Shown here piece by piece: positions 19,446-29,228 of a stretch of DNA of 40,549 bases (position 1 is its first letter; every line of letters begins with the position of its first letter). The stretch comes from a bacterium BMS3Abin01 (GTDB lineage: Bacteria > Actinomycetota > Thermoleophilia > BMS3ABIN01): the NCBI GenBank assembly GCA_002897715.1, contig BDUA01000053.1, positions 1 to 40,549 of the forward strand, in the 5' to 3' direction. The position numbers and the translations under genes were made by a program. The notes under the pieces were generated by a model. That model was not told the origin of the DNA and made no database searches. It saw nothing but the letters and a program-made list of their open reading frames with translations.

Positions 19446-22400
19446 TCAGCCGTCCCGGTCGTGGATGGTTCCCGTGCGGACGATGGTGGCGTCCAGCTCC
19501 CCGCCCTCGATCTTAAGCTTAAGCGAGAATCCGTCCGGCGGCGGGGCGCCCTTAAGGGAGAGCTCCCGGCACAGGGTCTCGGCCTTGAAGAAGTCAGCGT
19601 ACTGGCCGGCCACCTCCAGCAGCAGCTCCGAGCCGCAGAGATAGACGGCGATGGTATCCTCGATCTCCAGGCCGGCCTCCTTCCGCATATTCTGAACCTT
19701 GTGGACCAGCTCGCGGGCCAGCCCCTCGCGGCGAAGGTCATCGCTGATGACGGTGTCGATGGCTACGGCCCGCTCGCCCTGACGCTCCACCGACAGGCCC
19801 TCCTTCTCCACCTCTTCCACCAGGAGCTCGTCCCGGCTCAGCGTCTCCTCCTGTCCGTCCACACTGATGCCGATGCTGCCGCCGGCATCCAGTCTCGCCA
19901 GCGTCTCCGCGGGCCGGAGGGCAGCGATGGCGGCGTCCACCTGGGGGCGCCGGGGACCGAAGCGTGGGCCCAGCTTCTGCAGGTTGGGCTTGAGTACCAC
20001 GGAGGTCATGGCGCCGGCGTCGGCGATGTATTCCACCTTGTTGACGTTCAACTCCTCCCGCACCAGACGCTCGAGGGACTCCAGGGCGGCCCTCTCCCGT
20101 TCATCGGCGACGATAATGGCCGACGCCAGAGGCTGGCGGGTCTTGATGGCGGCCTTGTTCCTGGCGGCGCGACCCATGTTCACCACGCGACGGACCTCCT
20201 CCATCCGGAACAGGAGGTCCTCATCCACCAGCTCTTCGCGTGCCCGGGGGAAATCGCAGAGATGCACGCTCTCGGTGGCGTCCACATCCGGGGAGCAGAC
20301 CAGGTTTCGGTATATCTCCTCGGCGATGAACGGCGTATAGGGCGCCAGCAGTTTGGCCAGGGTCACCAGGGTCTCGTGCAGGGTGAGATAGGCGCTGATC
20401 TTGTCCGCGTCCTCCTCGCTCTTCCAGAAACGGCGCCGGCTGCGCCTGACATACCAGTTGGAAAGCTCTTCGACGAACTCCTGGATATGGCGTCCGCTGG
20501 CGGTGACGTCATAGTTGTCCAGGCCCCGGCGCACACGGCCGATGAGGCGCTCACGGGAGGCGACGAGCCAGCGGTCCAGAAGCGGCCGCTCCGCCACCGG
20601 CACCCGGTGGTCAGCCGGGTCGAAGCCATCGATGTTGGCATAAACCACGAAGAAGGAGTAGGTGTTCCACAGAGTCAGCAGGAATTTGCGCACTACTTCC
20701 TCTATGGCTTCGGGGAAGAAGCGTCGCGGATACCAGGGGGAGCTGACGGTGAACAGGTACCAGCGGAAGGCGTCCGCCCCCTGCCGGTCCAGGACCTGCC
20801 AGGGCTCGACCACGTTGCCCCTGGATTTGCTCATCTTCTGGCCTTCACGGTCCAGGATATGCCCCAGGCAGACCACGTTCTTGTAGCTGGATTTGCCGAA
20901 CAGCAGCGTGCTGATAGCCATCAGGCTGTAGAACCAGCCACGGGTCTGGTCGATGGCCTCACAGATGAAATCCGCCGGGAAGCGGCGCCGGAAAAGCTCT
21001 TCATTCTCAAAGGGGTAATGCCACTGGGCCACGGGCATGCTGCCGGAGTCGAACCAGGCGTCGATGACCTCGGTCACCCGGGTCATGTCGCCGTCGCATC
21101 GGGGGCACCTGAGCTTGATGTCGTCGATGTAGGGGCGGTGCAGGTCCAGGTCTGCGGGCAGCGGCTCCGTCGCCATGCCGGCCAGTTGTTCCAGGCTGCC
21201 GATGCAGACGTCGTGACCCTCGTCGCAGCGCCAGACCGGCAGGGGGGTGCCCCAGTAGCGTTCGCGTGACAGGGCCCAGTCGATATTGTTCTCCAGCCAG
21301 TCGCCGAAACGGCCATGTTTGATGTGGTCGGGGAACCAGTTGACCGCCTCGTTGGCCTCCAGCAGCTCCTGCTTGATGGCGGTGGTGCGGACATACCAGC
21401 TGGCCTTGGCGTAATAGATAAGGGGGGTGTCGCATCGCCAGCAATGGGGATAGGAGTGCTCGTAGGGCACGCGGGCGAACAGCAGGCCGCGATCCTCCAG
21501 GTCGGCGATGATATCCGGATCGGCGTCCTTGACGAATCTGCCCGCCCAGGGGGTAACCTCATCACTGAACCGTCCTTCGCCGGTAACCGGATTAATAACC
21601 GGCAGTCCGTTCCGGCGTCCCACCTCCAGATCGTCGGCGCCGAAGGCGGGGGCGATGTGGACGATGCCGGTGCCTTCGCCGGCGGCGACGAAATCGGCGG
21701 TAACCACGTAATGGGTGCGGGCATCGGTTTGGACGAAATCATAGGGCGCCCGGTAGGCACGGCCCAGCAGCTCCTCCGGGGAGACCTCGCCGGTCACCCG
21801 CGCCGCCTCTCCCAGCACTTCGGCTACCAGCGGTTCGGCCATGATGACCTTCCTGCCGTCGTGCTCCACGCTGACGTAGCGGATGTCGGGACTGACGGCT
21901 ACGGCCACGTTACTGATGAGGGTCCAGGGAGTGGTAGTCCATACCAGCAGCGAAGTATCCGGCTGGTCGACCAGGGGGAAGTAAACAAATACAGAGGGGT
22001 CCTCCACCGTCTTGTACCCCTGGTCCACCTCGTGGCTGGAGAGGGCGGTGCCGCAGCGGGAACAGTAGGGGACCACCTTGTAATCATGGTACAGCAGCCC
22101 CTTGTCCCAGATCTCTTTCAGTATCCACCACACGCTCTCGATGTAATCGTTGTCGAGGGTGTAGTACGCGTCGCCGGTATCGATCCAGAAGCCGATGCGT
22201 TCGGTCAGCTTCTCCCAGTCCTCCAGGTAGCGGTAGATGCTGTCACGGCAGAGCTGGTTGAAGCGGGCGATACCCACCGCTTCGATCTCCTTCTTGCCGC
22301 TGATGCCCAGCTGTTTCTCCACCTCCAGCTCCACCGGCAGTCCATGGGTGTCCCAGCCGGCCTTGCGGGGGACGCTGTATCCGCACATGGTGCGGTAACG

Positions 22401-22661
22401 GGGGAAGATATCCTTGAAGATGCGCGACAGCACATGGTGCGAGCCGGGCTTGCCGTTGGCCGTGGGCGGACCCTCATAAAAGACATACTCCGGCTGCCCC
22501 TGCCTCAGCTCCAGGCTCTTGCGGAAGATATGGTTATCACGCCAGAAGGAAAGTATGCCCTGTTCCAGGGTGGGAAAATCCACCTGCGGCGATACCTTGC
22601 GGTATAAGGGCCCGTTCTCCAGCGGGGTTCCCTGTCTGGGTTCGTCAGTGCTATCGGTCAT
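19446..22661 (-). CDS. ileS: Isoleucyl-tRNA synthetase (IleRS2-like)
   Basis: YEGPPTANGKPGSHHVLSRIFKDIFPRYRTMCGYSVPRKAGWDTHGLPVELEVEKQLGI, KMSKSRGN; 1071 aa. Confidence 0.95.
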   Translation of the reverse strand: MTDSTDEPRQGTPLENGPLYRKVSPQVDFPTLEQGILSFWRDNHIFRKSLELRQGQPEYVFYEGPPTANGKPGSHHVLSRIFKDIFPRYRTMCGYSVPRKAGWDTHGLPVELEVEKQLGISGKKEIEAVGIARFNQLCRDSIYRYLEDWEKLTERIGFWIDTGDAYYTLDNDYIESVWWILKEIWDKGLLYHDYKVVPYCSRCGTALSSHEVDQGYKTVEDPSVFVYFPLVDQPDTSLLVWTTTPWTLISNVAVAVSPDIRYVSVEHDGRKVIMAEPLVAEVLGEAARVTGEVSPEELLGRAYRAPYDFVQTDARTHYVVTADFVAAGEGTGIVHIAPAFGADDLEVGRRNGLPVINPVTGEGRFSDEVTPWAGRFVKDADPDIIADLEDRGLLFARVPYEHSYPHCWRCDTPLIYYAKASWYVRTTAIKQELLEANEAVNWFPDHIKHGRFGDWLENNIDWALSRERYWGTPLPVWRCDEGHDVCIGSLEQLAGMATEPLPADLDLHRPYIDDIKLRCPRCDGDMTRVTEVIDAWFDSGSMPVAQWHYPFENEELFRRRFPADFICEAIDQTRGWFYSLMAISTLLFGKSSYKNVVCLGHILDREGQKMSKSRGNVVEPWQVLDRQGADAFRWYLFTVSSPWYPRRFFPEAIEEVVRKFLLTLWNTYSFFVVYANIDGFDPADHRVPVAERPLLDRWLVASRERLIGRVRRGLDNYDVTASGRHIQEFVEELSNWYVRRSRRRFWKSEEDADKISAYLTLHETLVTLAKLLAPYTPFIAEEIYRNLVCSPDVDATESVHLCDFPRAREELVDEDLLFRMEEVRRVVNMGRAARNKAAIKTRQPLASAIIVADERERAALESLERLVREELNVNKVEYIADAGAMTSVVLKPNLQKLGPRFGPRRPQVDAAIAALRPAETLARLDAGGSIGISVDGQEETLSRDELLVEEVEKEGLSVERQGERAVAIDTVISDDLRREGLARELVHKVQNMRKEAGLEIEDTIAVYLCGSELLLEVAGQYADFFKAETLCRELSLKGAPPPDGFSLKLKIEGGELDATIVRTGTIHDRDG

Positions 22662-22832
22662 CTGGGTCCGGTCGGAATGAATGTATCTGGCCCGGGGCCG
22701 TCAGCCGTTCGGGTTCGTCCCCGTCAATACGAAGACAATACAATATATTTATTCACCATGCCTATAGGCAACTGTAATTGACGCCGGTCATTGGGTAACA
22801 TAGGGAGCAATGAAAAGCCGGAAGCGAATCCG

Positions 22833-23303
22833 ATGAAACAAAAGACCAGGCCCCTGATACTGGTAATCCTGCTCTTTGTCATAATATCCACCGCCCTGGT
22901 GCTGGTGCTCAGATTCACCACCGGCAATGATGGCGTGGAAACGGATACCGTCGATCCGTTCTCCGCCGAGGGTCGGGCGCACGGCCTGGGGGATGCGGGC
23001 AAGGCGGAATTCCTTACCATACTCGTCTATGACGGGGAGGGTGGTGTGTCCTCCTTCATGGTGGGCGGCTCCACCCGGGAGTTCCAGGACTTTGTGGCGG
23101 CGGTACGGGACGCCCGCCAGGCCATGGGCGAGAAGGATGACTCATTTTCCTACCTGCTGGTTTTTTCTTTCGGCGACCGGAGCACCCTGGAGCTACCCTA
23201 TTCGCGTAATCGCAATCTGCTGGCCGCCGGCGACCAGCTGTTCACGCCCTCGTCCGATATCGGACCGATGATCGCAGGCGTGGAGGAGAGGTTCGCCCGT
23301 TGA
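22833..23303 (+). CDS. Hypothetical protein with single N-terminal TM helix
   Basis: MKQKTRPLILVILLFVIISTALVLVLRFTTGNDG ... ; stop overlaps the start of the following cysteine desulfurase gene. Confidence 0.7.
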   Translation: MKQKTRPLILVILLFVIISTALVLVLRFTTGNDGVETDTVDPFSAEGRAHGLGDAGKAEFLTILVYDGEGGVSSFMVGGSTREFQDFVAAVRDARQAMGEKDDSFSYLLVFSFGDRSTLELPYSRNRNLLAAGDQLFTPSSDIGPMIAGVEERFAR

Positions 23304-24442
23304 CCGTTTATCTGGACAATGCCGCCAGCTCCTGCCCCAAGCCCCCCGGCGTGCCCGAGGCGGTAAACGATTGCCTGCAGCGTTATTGCGCCAACCCGGG
23401 ACGGGGAGCGCACCGTCTGGCGGTAGAGGCGGCAAGGATCATTCACCGGACGCGCCGGAAGGCGGCGGCGCTACTGGGTGTCGACGACAGCGCCGATATC
23501 ATCTTCACCCAGAACGCTACCGACGCGCTGAATCTGGCCATGAAGGGAATACTCGCGGCCGGCGACCACGTGGTGACTTCGGCCGCTGAGCACAACGCCG
23601 TGGTGCGGCCGCTGAGGGCATTGGCGCGCCGGGGGGTGGAGGTGTCGTGGGTTCCCACCGACAGCGCCGGGCTCCTGGATGTGCAGGCGGTGATGGATGA
23701 ACTGCGGCCGCAGACCCGGCTGGCGGTATTCACCCATATATCCAATGTGACCGCGGCGGTTCAGCCTATCGGCGACATTGGAAGGGCGCTGGCGGAGACA
23801 GGCGTTCCGCTGCTGGTGGACGCGGCCCAGAGCGCCGGGGCCGTCCCCTTGAACATGGCGAAGATGCCGGTGGCCATGCTGGCCTGCACCGGCCACAAGA
23901 GCCTGATGGGTCCGCAAGGGATAGGGCTGCTGTATATCTCACCCCGGATCGAGTTGAATTCAGTAAGGCAGGGGGGCACGGGCAGCCGTTCCCAGGATGA
24001 ACAGGACTCGCTGTCCAGACCCGACCGTTATGAGAGCGGCACCCTGAACACTCCCGGGATAGCCGGTCTGGGGGCGGGTATGGACTACATCGCATCCCGG
24101 GGGCTGGTAAAGCTGGCACGGCACAAGTCCGGGCTGATATCCAGGCTACAGTCGGAGCTGATGGAGATAGCCGGGGTCAGGGTGTACGGGCCGCCGCCCG
24201 GGCGGCCTCGCGGGCACCTGATAGCATTCAATGTAGGCGATCTGAAATCGGCGGAGACGGCAGCCATCCTCGACCGTGAATTTGATATCGCCTCGCGGGC
24301 GGGGCTCCATTGCGCTCCCGGCGCCCATCGGGCCATGGGGACCCTGGACCGTGGCGTAGTAAGACTGAGCGTGGGAGCTTTCAACACGGATGTGGATATC
24401 GACGCGGCGGTGGGAGCCGTTCGTGAGATAGCAGCCAGATAA
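23300..24442 (+). CDS. Cysteine desulfurase family (class V aminotransferase, SufS/NifS-like)
   Basis: YLDNAASSCPKPPGV, VDAAQSAGAVPLNM, ACTGHKSLMGPQGIGLLYI (PLP Lys), SRAGLHCAPGAHRAMG (catalytic Cys loop); TTG start. Confidence 0.9.
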   Translation: MTVYLDNAASSCPKPPGVPEAVNDCLQRYCANPGRGAHRLAVEAARIIHRTRRKAAALLGVDDSADIIFTQNATDALNLAMKGILAAGDHVVTSAAEHNAVVRPLRALARRGVEVSWVPTDSAGLLDVQAVMDELRPQTRLAVFTHISNVTAAVQPIGDIGRALAETGVPLLVDAAQSAGAVPLNMAKMPVAMLACTGHKSLMGPQGIGLLYISPRIELNSVRQGGTGSRSQDEQDSLSRPDRYESGTLNTPGIAGLGAGMDYIASRGLVKLARHKSGLISRLQSELMEIAGVRVYGPPPGRPRGHLIAFNVGDLKSAETAAILDREFDIASRAGLHCAPGAHRAMGTLDRGVVRLSVGAFNTDVDIDAAVGAVREIAAR

Positions 24443-24462
24443 GGCCCTGGAGGCCGGAAAGG

Positions 24463-25521
24463 ATGTGCATGGTGGACGGGAAATCACCGGCGCCGCGTTG
24501 CGCCACGCTGGCCATCGGCACCCTGCCCCACCGGGATGCCGCGGCGGCAGTGGACTTCATGATGAAACACCATCCGGAATGCCCCAGCTGGCCCCAGTTG
24601 CCGCAGGCCGACTTCCGCGAGGGCATGTACGTGCAGTATGCGGAAGGCATGCCGGCGGCGGTGGTCGATGCCGGCCAGCGGCGCATCTTCTTCGATACCG
24701 AGCGTGCGCCCGAGGAGTTGGCGGACTTCTACCAGAGCTATTTTGCCGGCGATATGGAGCGCTGCCGCATATCCGCCGCCTATGCCCGCGCTTTCGAACC
24801 CGCCATGGAGCGTATGCCGCTGCCGGCGGCACGGTTCATCAAGGGGCAGGTCACCGGCCCCGCCAGTTTCGGCCTCACGGTAACCGATGAACATAACAAG
24901 CCCGTGCTGTACCACGACGACCTGTTCGAGGCGGTGGTGAAGGCGCTGGCCTGCAAAGGGCGCTGGCAGGTGGAGCGCTTCCGGGAGGCGGCGCCGGACC
25001 TGGTTCCCGTTGTGTTCTTCGATGAGCCCTATCTCACCCAGGTGGGCTCGGCGCTCATCAGCCTGCCGCCGGAACAGGTGGTCGCCAACCTTGACGAGTG
25101 TTTTGACGCCATCGACGGTCTCACCGGCATCCACGTATGCGGCGGCACCGACTGGGGGCTGCTGACTGCCACCCGGGCCGACATCCTTCACTTCGATGCC
25201 GCCGACCACTGGCGGGAATTCCTCCTCTACCGGAAGGAACTGGCTGCTTTCATGGAGCGGGGTGGTATGTTCGGGTGGGGCATCGTGCCTACGGACGACC
25301 GGGCACGGGAAGGAGATGCGGCGGCCCTGGCCGAAAAAATAGTCAGGCTGGCGGAAAAGATGGCCGGTTTCGGTCCGGCCGGCACCGGGGTGGAGGATAT
25401 CCTCAACCGCTCCTTCATCTCCGAGGCCTGCGGCACCGGCACCCTGGCGATGGACCTGGCGGAGAAGTGCTTCCTGCTGGCGGACGATGTCTCGGCAATC
25501 TTGAAAAAACAACTGGGTTAA
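24463..25521 (+). CDS. UROD/MetE-like superfamily protein, candidate core methionine synthase
   Basis: IGTLPHRDAAAAVDFM, FIKGQVTGPASFGLTV, FFDEPYLTQVGSA, GIHVCGGTDW, ISEACGTGTL (HxC...C zinc-ligand-like); lacks the MetE N-terminal domain. Confidence 0.75.
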   Translation: MCMVDGKSPAPRCATLAIGTLPHRDAAAAVDFMMKHHPECPSWPQLPQADFREGMYVQYAEGMPAAVVDAGQRRIFFDTERAPEELADFYQSYFAGDMERCRISAAYARAFEPAMERMPLPAARFIKGQVTGPASFGLTVTDEHNKPVLYHDDLFEAVVKALACKGRWQVERFREAAPDLVPVVFFDEPYLTQVGSALISLPPEQVVANLDECFDAIDGLTGIHVCGGTDWGLLTATRADILHFDAADHWREFLLYRKELAAFMERGGMFGWGIVPTDDRAREGDAAALAEKIVRLAEKMAGFGPAGTGVEDILNRSFISEACGTGTLAMDLAEKCFLLADDVSAILKKQLG

Positions 25522-25596
25522 ACTAACCTACTTGCTGTTAATGAAACTGCATCCTGGCTGAATGAAGGGCCGGTGGTGGGTGAAACAGAGGGGACT

Positions 25597-26034
25597 ATGA
25601 AGCCGGACTCTTTAAATTACAACAACCAGGCGGAGCGCCTGCGGCGAGCCTCGCGGCAGTTCGTAAAGTACTGCTTCGTGGGTGCCTCGGGCGTTGTGCT
25701 GAACATGATCATCTACACCATCCTGGTGAGCGTAGCCGACCTTCATTACCTGGCCGGCGCCACCATCTCCTTCTCGGTGGCGGTGACTAACAACTTCCTG
25801 CTGAACAAGTACTGGACTTTCGAAAACCCCGAAGGTCCGGTCTTCACCCAGGCCTTCCGTTTCCTGGTTATCAGCGTTATCAGCCTGGGCTTGAACCTGC
25901 TGATACTACGGCTGCTCATCGAGGACCTGGGCGTAGCCAATGAGATAGAAGCGCAGATGATCGCCATCGGCACGGTCACCATCCTCAACTTCGCCGGCAA
26001 CAAGCTGTGGAGCTTCAGGCAGCCCTCTGCCTGA
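25597..26034 (+). CDS. GtrA-family membrane protein
   Basis: FVKYCFVGASGVVLNMIIYTILV ... AVTNNFLLNKYWTFEN ... FAGNKLWSFR. Confidence 0.92.
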   Translation: MKPDSLNYNNQAERLRRASRQFVKYCFVGASGVVLNMIIYTILVSVADLHYLAGATISFSVAVTNNFLLNKYWTFENPEGPVFTQAFRFLVISVISLGLNLLILRLLIEDLGVANEIEAQMIAIGTVTILNFAGNKLWSFRQPSA

Positions 26035-26056
26035 AGTCGATGCCAGCCCCCCGCCG

Positions 26057-27976
26057 GTGAGTCCGGTGCGGTTCGCCAAGCCTTACCTTTTGTTCATCCT
26101 CCTGCTTGCAGTTACGCATGCCGCCTGGACCGGACCGGCCGCGGCCCAGGTGGACCGTGACCCCCGGCTGGGGGAAGAACAGGCCAAGGAGATAGCCGCC
26201 AGCCACGACAGCGTGCCGGTGGTCACCAGCACCCATCCGGAACTGCAGCTTCACGCGGCTTTCAGCAGCCGGCGGCGGGTGTGGACCATCTCCTGGAACA
26301 ATCCCAATAACGGGCAGGCCATAATCGAGGTGGAGGTGGACGACGACGACGGAGCCGTCATCTACAGCCATATCGACACCGCCGCCTATTACGATATGCT
26401 GCCGGTGCTTACCGAAACGGAGGCCGTCAGCATCGCCGCCGCCGATGAACGCGTGGCCTCCTGGCTGGAAGGCAAGGAAGATGTTGGCAACAGCGCCAAA
26501 CTGGGAGACGACTCGGTCTGGACCGTGAGCTTCACCGTAGGTGACGACACCATAGCCGAAGTGCTGGTGGACGACGCTACCGGCAACGTCAACGAGGTGC
26601 GCACCGGACCGCAGGTGGCCTGGTCCATGGCGCGGGGATACAAGGGCGCCTTCGGACGCATCATAAACGAACCCTATGTGTGGCTGCCGCTGTGCTTCAT
26701 GTTCCTGCTGCCGTTCGTGAGACTGCGCCGGCCGCTGAGGCTGTTCCACCTGGACCTGCTGGTGCTGCTGTCCTTCACCGTTTCCCATTACTATTTCAAC
26801 CAGGGGGAGATCTTCAGGTCGGTTCCACTGGCCTATCCTCCCCTGGTCTACCTGTTCCTGAGGTTGTCATGGATGGGTCTGAGGCGCAGACCCCGGCGGG
26901 GGGAGGCGGCGGGGGAGATGAAGGCTCCACGCCTCAACTTCTCACCCAGGCTGATGGTCGTAGGTCTGGCGGCGCTACTGGTTTTTCGCATAGTCATCAA
27001 CATCGCCGATTCCAATGTGGTTGATGTGGGCTACTCGGGGGTGATCGGCGCCCAGCGCATACAGGAGCGGGTGTCACCCTACGGCAACATGACCGACGAC
27101 AACAACAACGGCGACACCTACGGGCCGCTCAACTACCTCCTGTATGTACCGTTCGAGGCGGCACTGCCCTGGTCCGGTGACTGGGACGACCTGCCGGCCG
27201 CGCACGCGGTGGCTATCTTCTTCGATCTGGCGGCGGTGGCGGGAATGTTCTTCGCGGGCCGGCGGCTGGGGGGAGGGGGAAGGCGGGGCAATACCCTGGG
27301 CATAGCCCTGGCCTATTCGTGGGCTGCCTTTCCTTATACCACTTTCGTCCTGAACAGCAATGTCAACGACACCATGGTGGCGGCGTTCATCATCTGGGGA
27401 TACGTGTTCCTGCGCTCCCTGCCTCTGGGCGCTGTATTCCTCGGTTTCGCTACCCAGATCAAGTTCTTCCCCGCCATCCTGGCGCCGTTGTGGGCCTCCT
27501 TCCCGCGCGCCTGTGGCGGCTGGCCAAGGCGGCTGCTGTTTATCATTGCCTTCCTGGCGGCGCTGGCGGCGCCTCTGCCCATCATCTTCCTGGGGGATGG
27601 AAGCCTGTCCGTATTCTGGGAGCGGTCGCTCCAATGGCAGATTGGCCGGGAATCGCCCTTTAGTATCTGGGGTCAGTATCCGGATACCCTGGGAATGGCA
27701 CAGCATATCGCCCAGGGAATTCTGGTAGCATTGGCAGTCGGCGCCTATCTCTGGCCGCCGCGAAAGACGATGTACCAGCTGGCTGCGGTCTCGGGTGCTC
27801 TGCTGGTTGGTTTCCAGCTGGTGCAGACGCACTGGTTCTACCTGTACATACCGTGGTTCTTCCCCATGGCCATGATCGCCTTCATTATACGGGCCGGTCT
27901 GTCGCCGGCGGGAACTGATCCGGAAATGGAAAAAGGAACGACAATATATGCAGACTATGGCCGTCCGGCTATCTGA
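26057..27976 (+). CDS. Multi-pass membrane protein, GT-C/DUF2029-like, with PepSY-like N-terminal ectodomain
   Basis: Signal peptide, two beta-rich PepSY-like repeats (LGEEQAKEIAASHDSV ... WTISWNN ...; LTETEAVSIAAADERV ... WTVSFTVGDD), then about 10 TM helices. Confidence 0.7.
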   Translation: MSPVRFAKPYLLFILLLAVTHAAWTGPAAAQVDRDPRLGEEQAKEIAASHDSVPVVTSTHPELQLHAAFSSRRRVWTISWNNPNNGQAIIEVEVDDDDGAVIYSHIDTAAYYDMLPVLTETEAVSIAAADERVASWLEGKEDVGNSAKLGDDSVWTVSFTVGDDTIAEVLVDDATGNVNEVRTGPQVAWSMARGYKGAFGRIINEPYVWLPLCFMFLLPFVRLRRPLRLFHLDLLVLLSFTVSHYYFNQGEIFRSVPLAYPPLVYLFLRLSWMGLRRRPRRGEAAGEMKAPRLNFSPRLMVVGLAALLVFRIVINIADSNVVDVGYSGVIGAQRIQERVSPYGNMTDDNNNGDTYGPLNYLLYVPFEAALPWSGDWDDLPAAHAVAIFFDLAAVAGMFFAGRRLGGGGRRGNTLGIALAYSWAAFPYTTFVLNSNVNDTMVAAFIIWGYVFLRSLPLGAVFLGFATQIKFFPAILAPLWASFPRACGGWPRRLLFIIAFLAALAAPLPIIFLGDGSLSVFWERSLQWQIGRESPFSIWGQYPDTLGMAQHIAQGILVALAVGAYLWPPRKTMYQLAAVSGALLVGFQLVQTHWFYLYIPWFFPMAMIAFIIRAGLSPAGTDPEMEKGTTIYADYGRPAI

Positions 27977-29228
27977 CTGGTACGCGGCACAGGACCCGCG
28001 GCGTCAGCGCCGCCTGATAGCCGGGCTGTTCATGCTGCTGCAGGCGTTCATCTGGCTGGTGCTGTTCAAGGTCCTGTGGTACGGGGACAAGACCATCACC
28101 GATACCCCGGTCTATTACGAATATGCCGGCCGTATCGCCGCCGGTATGATGCCTTACCGTGATTTTTCCTCCGAGTATCCACCGGTGGCCATGCTGCTGT
28201 TCTCCCTGCCACGGCTGTTCTCCGGCTCCAGCTACAGGCTGTTCGTGTTCTGGTTCGAGGTGGAGATGCTGGTCTTCAGCCTGGGCATCATCGCCCTGCT
28301 GACCCTGCTGGCCGGAAGGCTGTACCGCAGCAATTCACGGGTGGCGCTGACGCTGGCACTCTATACGCTGTTCGTGCTCAGCCTGGGCTCCATCGTCCAG
28401 GCCCGCTTCGATATCGCCGTTGCTTTCCTTATCCTGGCCTGCATCACCCTGTTTGCACTGGGGCGCCAGCTCCCGGCCTGGGCGCTGCTGGGACTGGGGA
28501 TAATGACCAAGATCGTACCGGTGCTCATCGGACCGCTGTTCCTGATAGCCCACTGGCGTCGCCGTCAATACGGCGACCTGTGGCGGGGTCCGGCAGTGGC
28601 GCTGCTGGCGGCGGCGGTGGTATCGCTGCCGTTCCTGCTGGCGGCGCCCGCGGGGCTGGCGGGATCGTTCCTCTATCACGTCGAACGGCCGCTGCAGATC
28701 GAGAGCAGCTGGGCCTCACCGCTGCTGCTGGCGCATAACTTCAGCGGCTACGCTGTGCGCATCATGAACTCCTACGGTTCCCACAACGTGTTCGCTTCGC
28801 TTTCCGACAGCTTCGCCTTCCTGTCGGGGCCGGTGACGGTGCTGCTGCTGCTGGCAGGTTACCGGCTTTACTGGCGGCGGGGCTTCGATGGAATGGGCGG
28901 CTGGTCGCGGGAATCGCTCATCCGGTTCGCCGCCATCGCCATGGCCACCTTCATCGTCGGCGGCAAGGTGTTCTCGCCGCAATTCATGATATGGCTGCTG
29001 CCGCTGTTGCCGCTGTTGACCAGCAGGAAAGACCCCTGGCCGGGAGCCATCTACTGGGTAGCGCTGGTACTGACCCAGTGGGAATTCCCGTACCGCTACT
29101 GGGAACTGTACCTGATGAGACAGGGGATGGTGGTGGAAGTTGCCATGAGGAATCTGACGCTGGCGGTGATGGTGACGCTGCTGGTACTGTTCAGTCGGCC
29201 GCGAGACGAAGACGTTCGATGGCGGTAG
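27948..29228 (+). CDS. Multi-pass membrane glycosyltransferase-like protein (DUF2029/GT87-like)
   Basis: ITDTPVYYEYAGRIAAGMMPYRDFSSEYPPVAMLLFSLPRLFSG; many TM helices; overlaps the preceding GT-C-like gene. Confidence 0.78.
   Translation: MQTMAVRLSDWYAAQDPRRQRRLIAGLFMLLQAFIWLVLFKVLWYGDKTITDTPVYYEYAGRIAAGMMPYRDFSSEYPPVAMLLFSLPRLFSGSSYRLFVFWFEVEMLVFSLGIIALLTLLAGRLYRSNSRVALTLALYTLFVLSLGSIVQARFDIAVAFLILACITLFALGRQLPAWALLGLGIMTKIVPVLIGPLFLIAHWRRRQYGDLWRGPAVALLAAAVVSLPFLLAAPAGLAGSFLYHVERPLQIESSWASPLLLAHNFSGYAVRIMNSYGSHNVFASLSDSFAFLSGPVTVLLLLAGYRLYWRRGFDGMGGWSRESLIRFAAIAMATFIVGGKVFSPQFMIWLLPLLPLLTSRKDPWPGAIYWVALVLTQWEFPYRYWELYLMRQGMVVEVAMRNLTLAVMVTLLVLFSRPRDEDVRWR

Noticed and set aside
19431-22607. 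Long plus-strand ORFs (612 aa and 430 aa) opposite ileS
   Set aside because: Antisense shadow ORFs from high-GC codon bias; low-complexity His/Gly/Val-rich translations with no domain motifs, while the minus frame is a clear IleRS.
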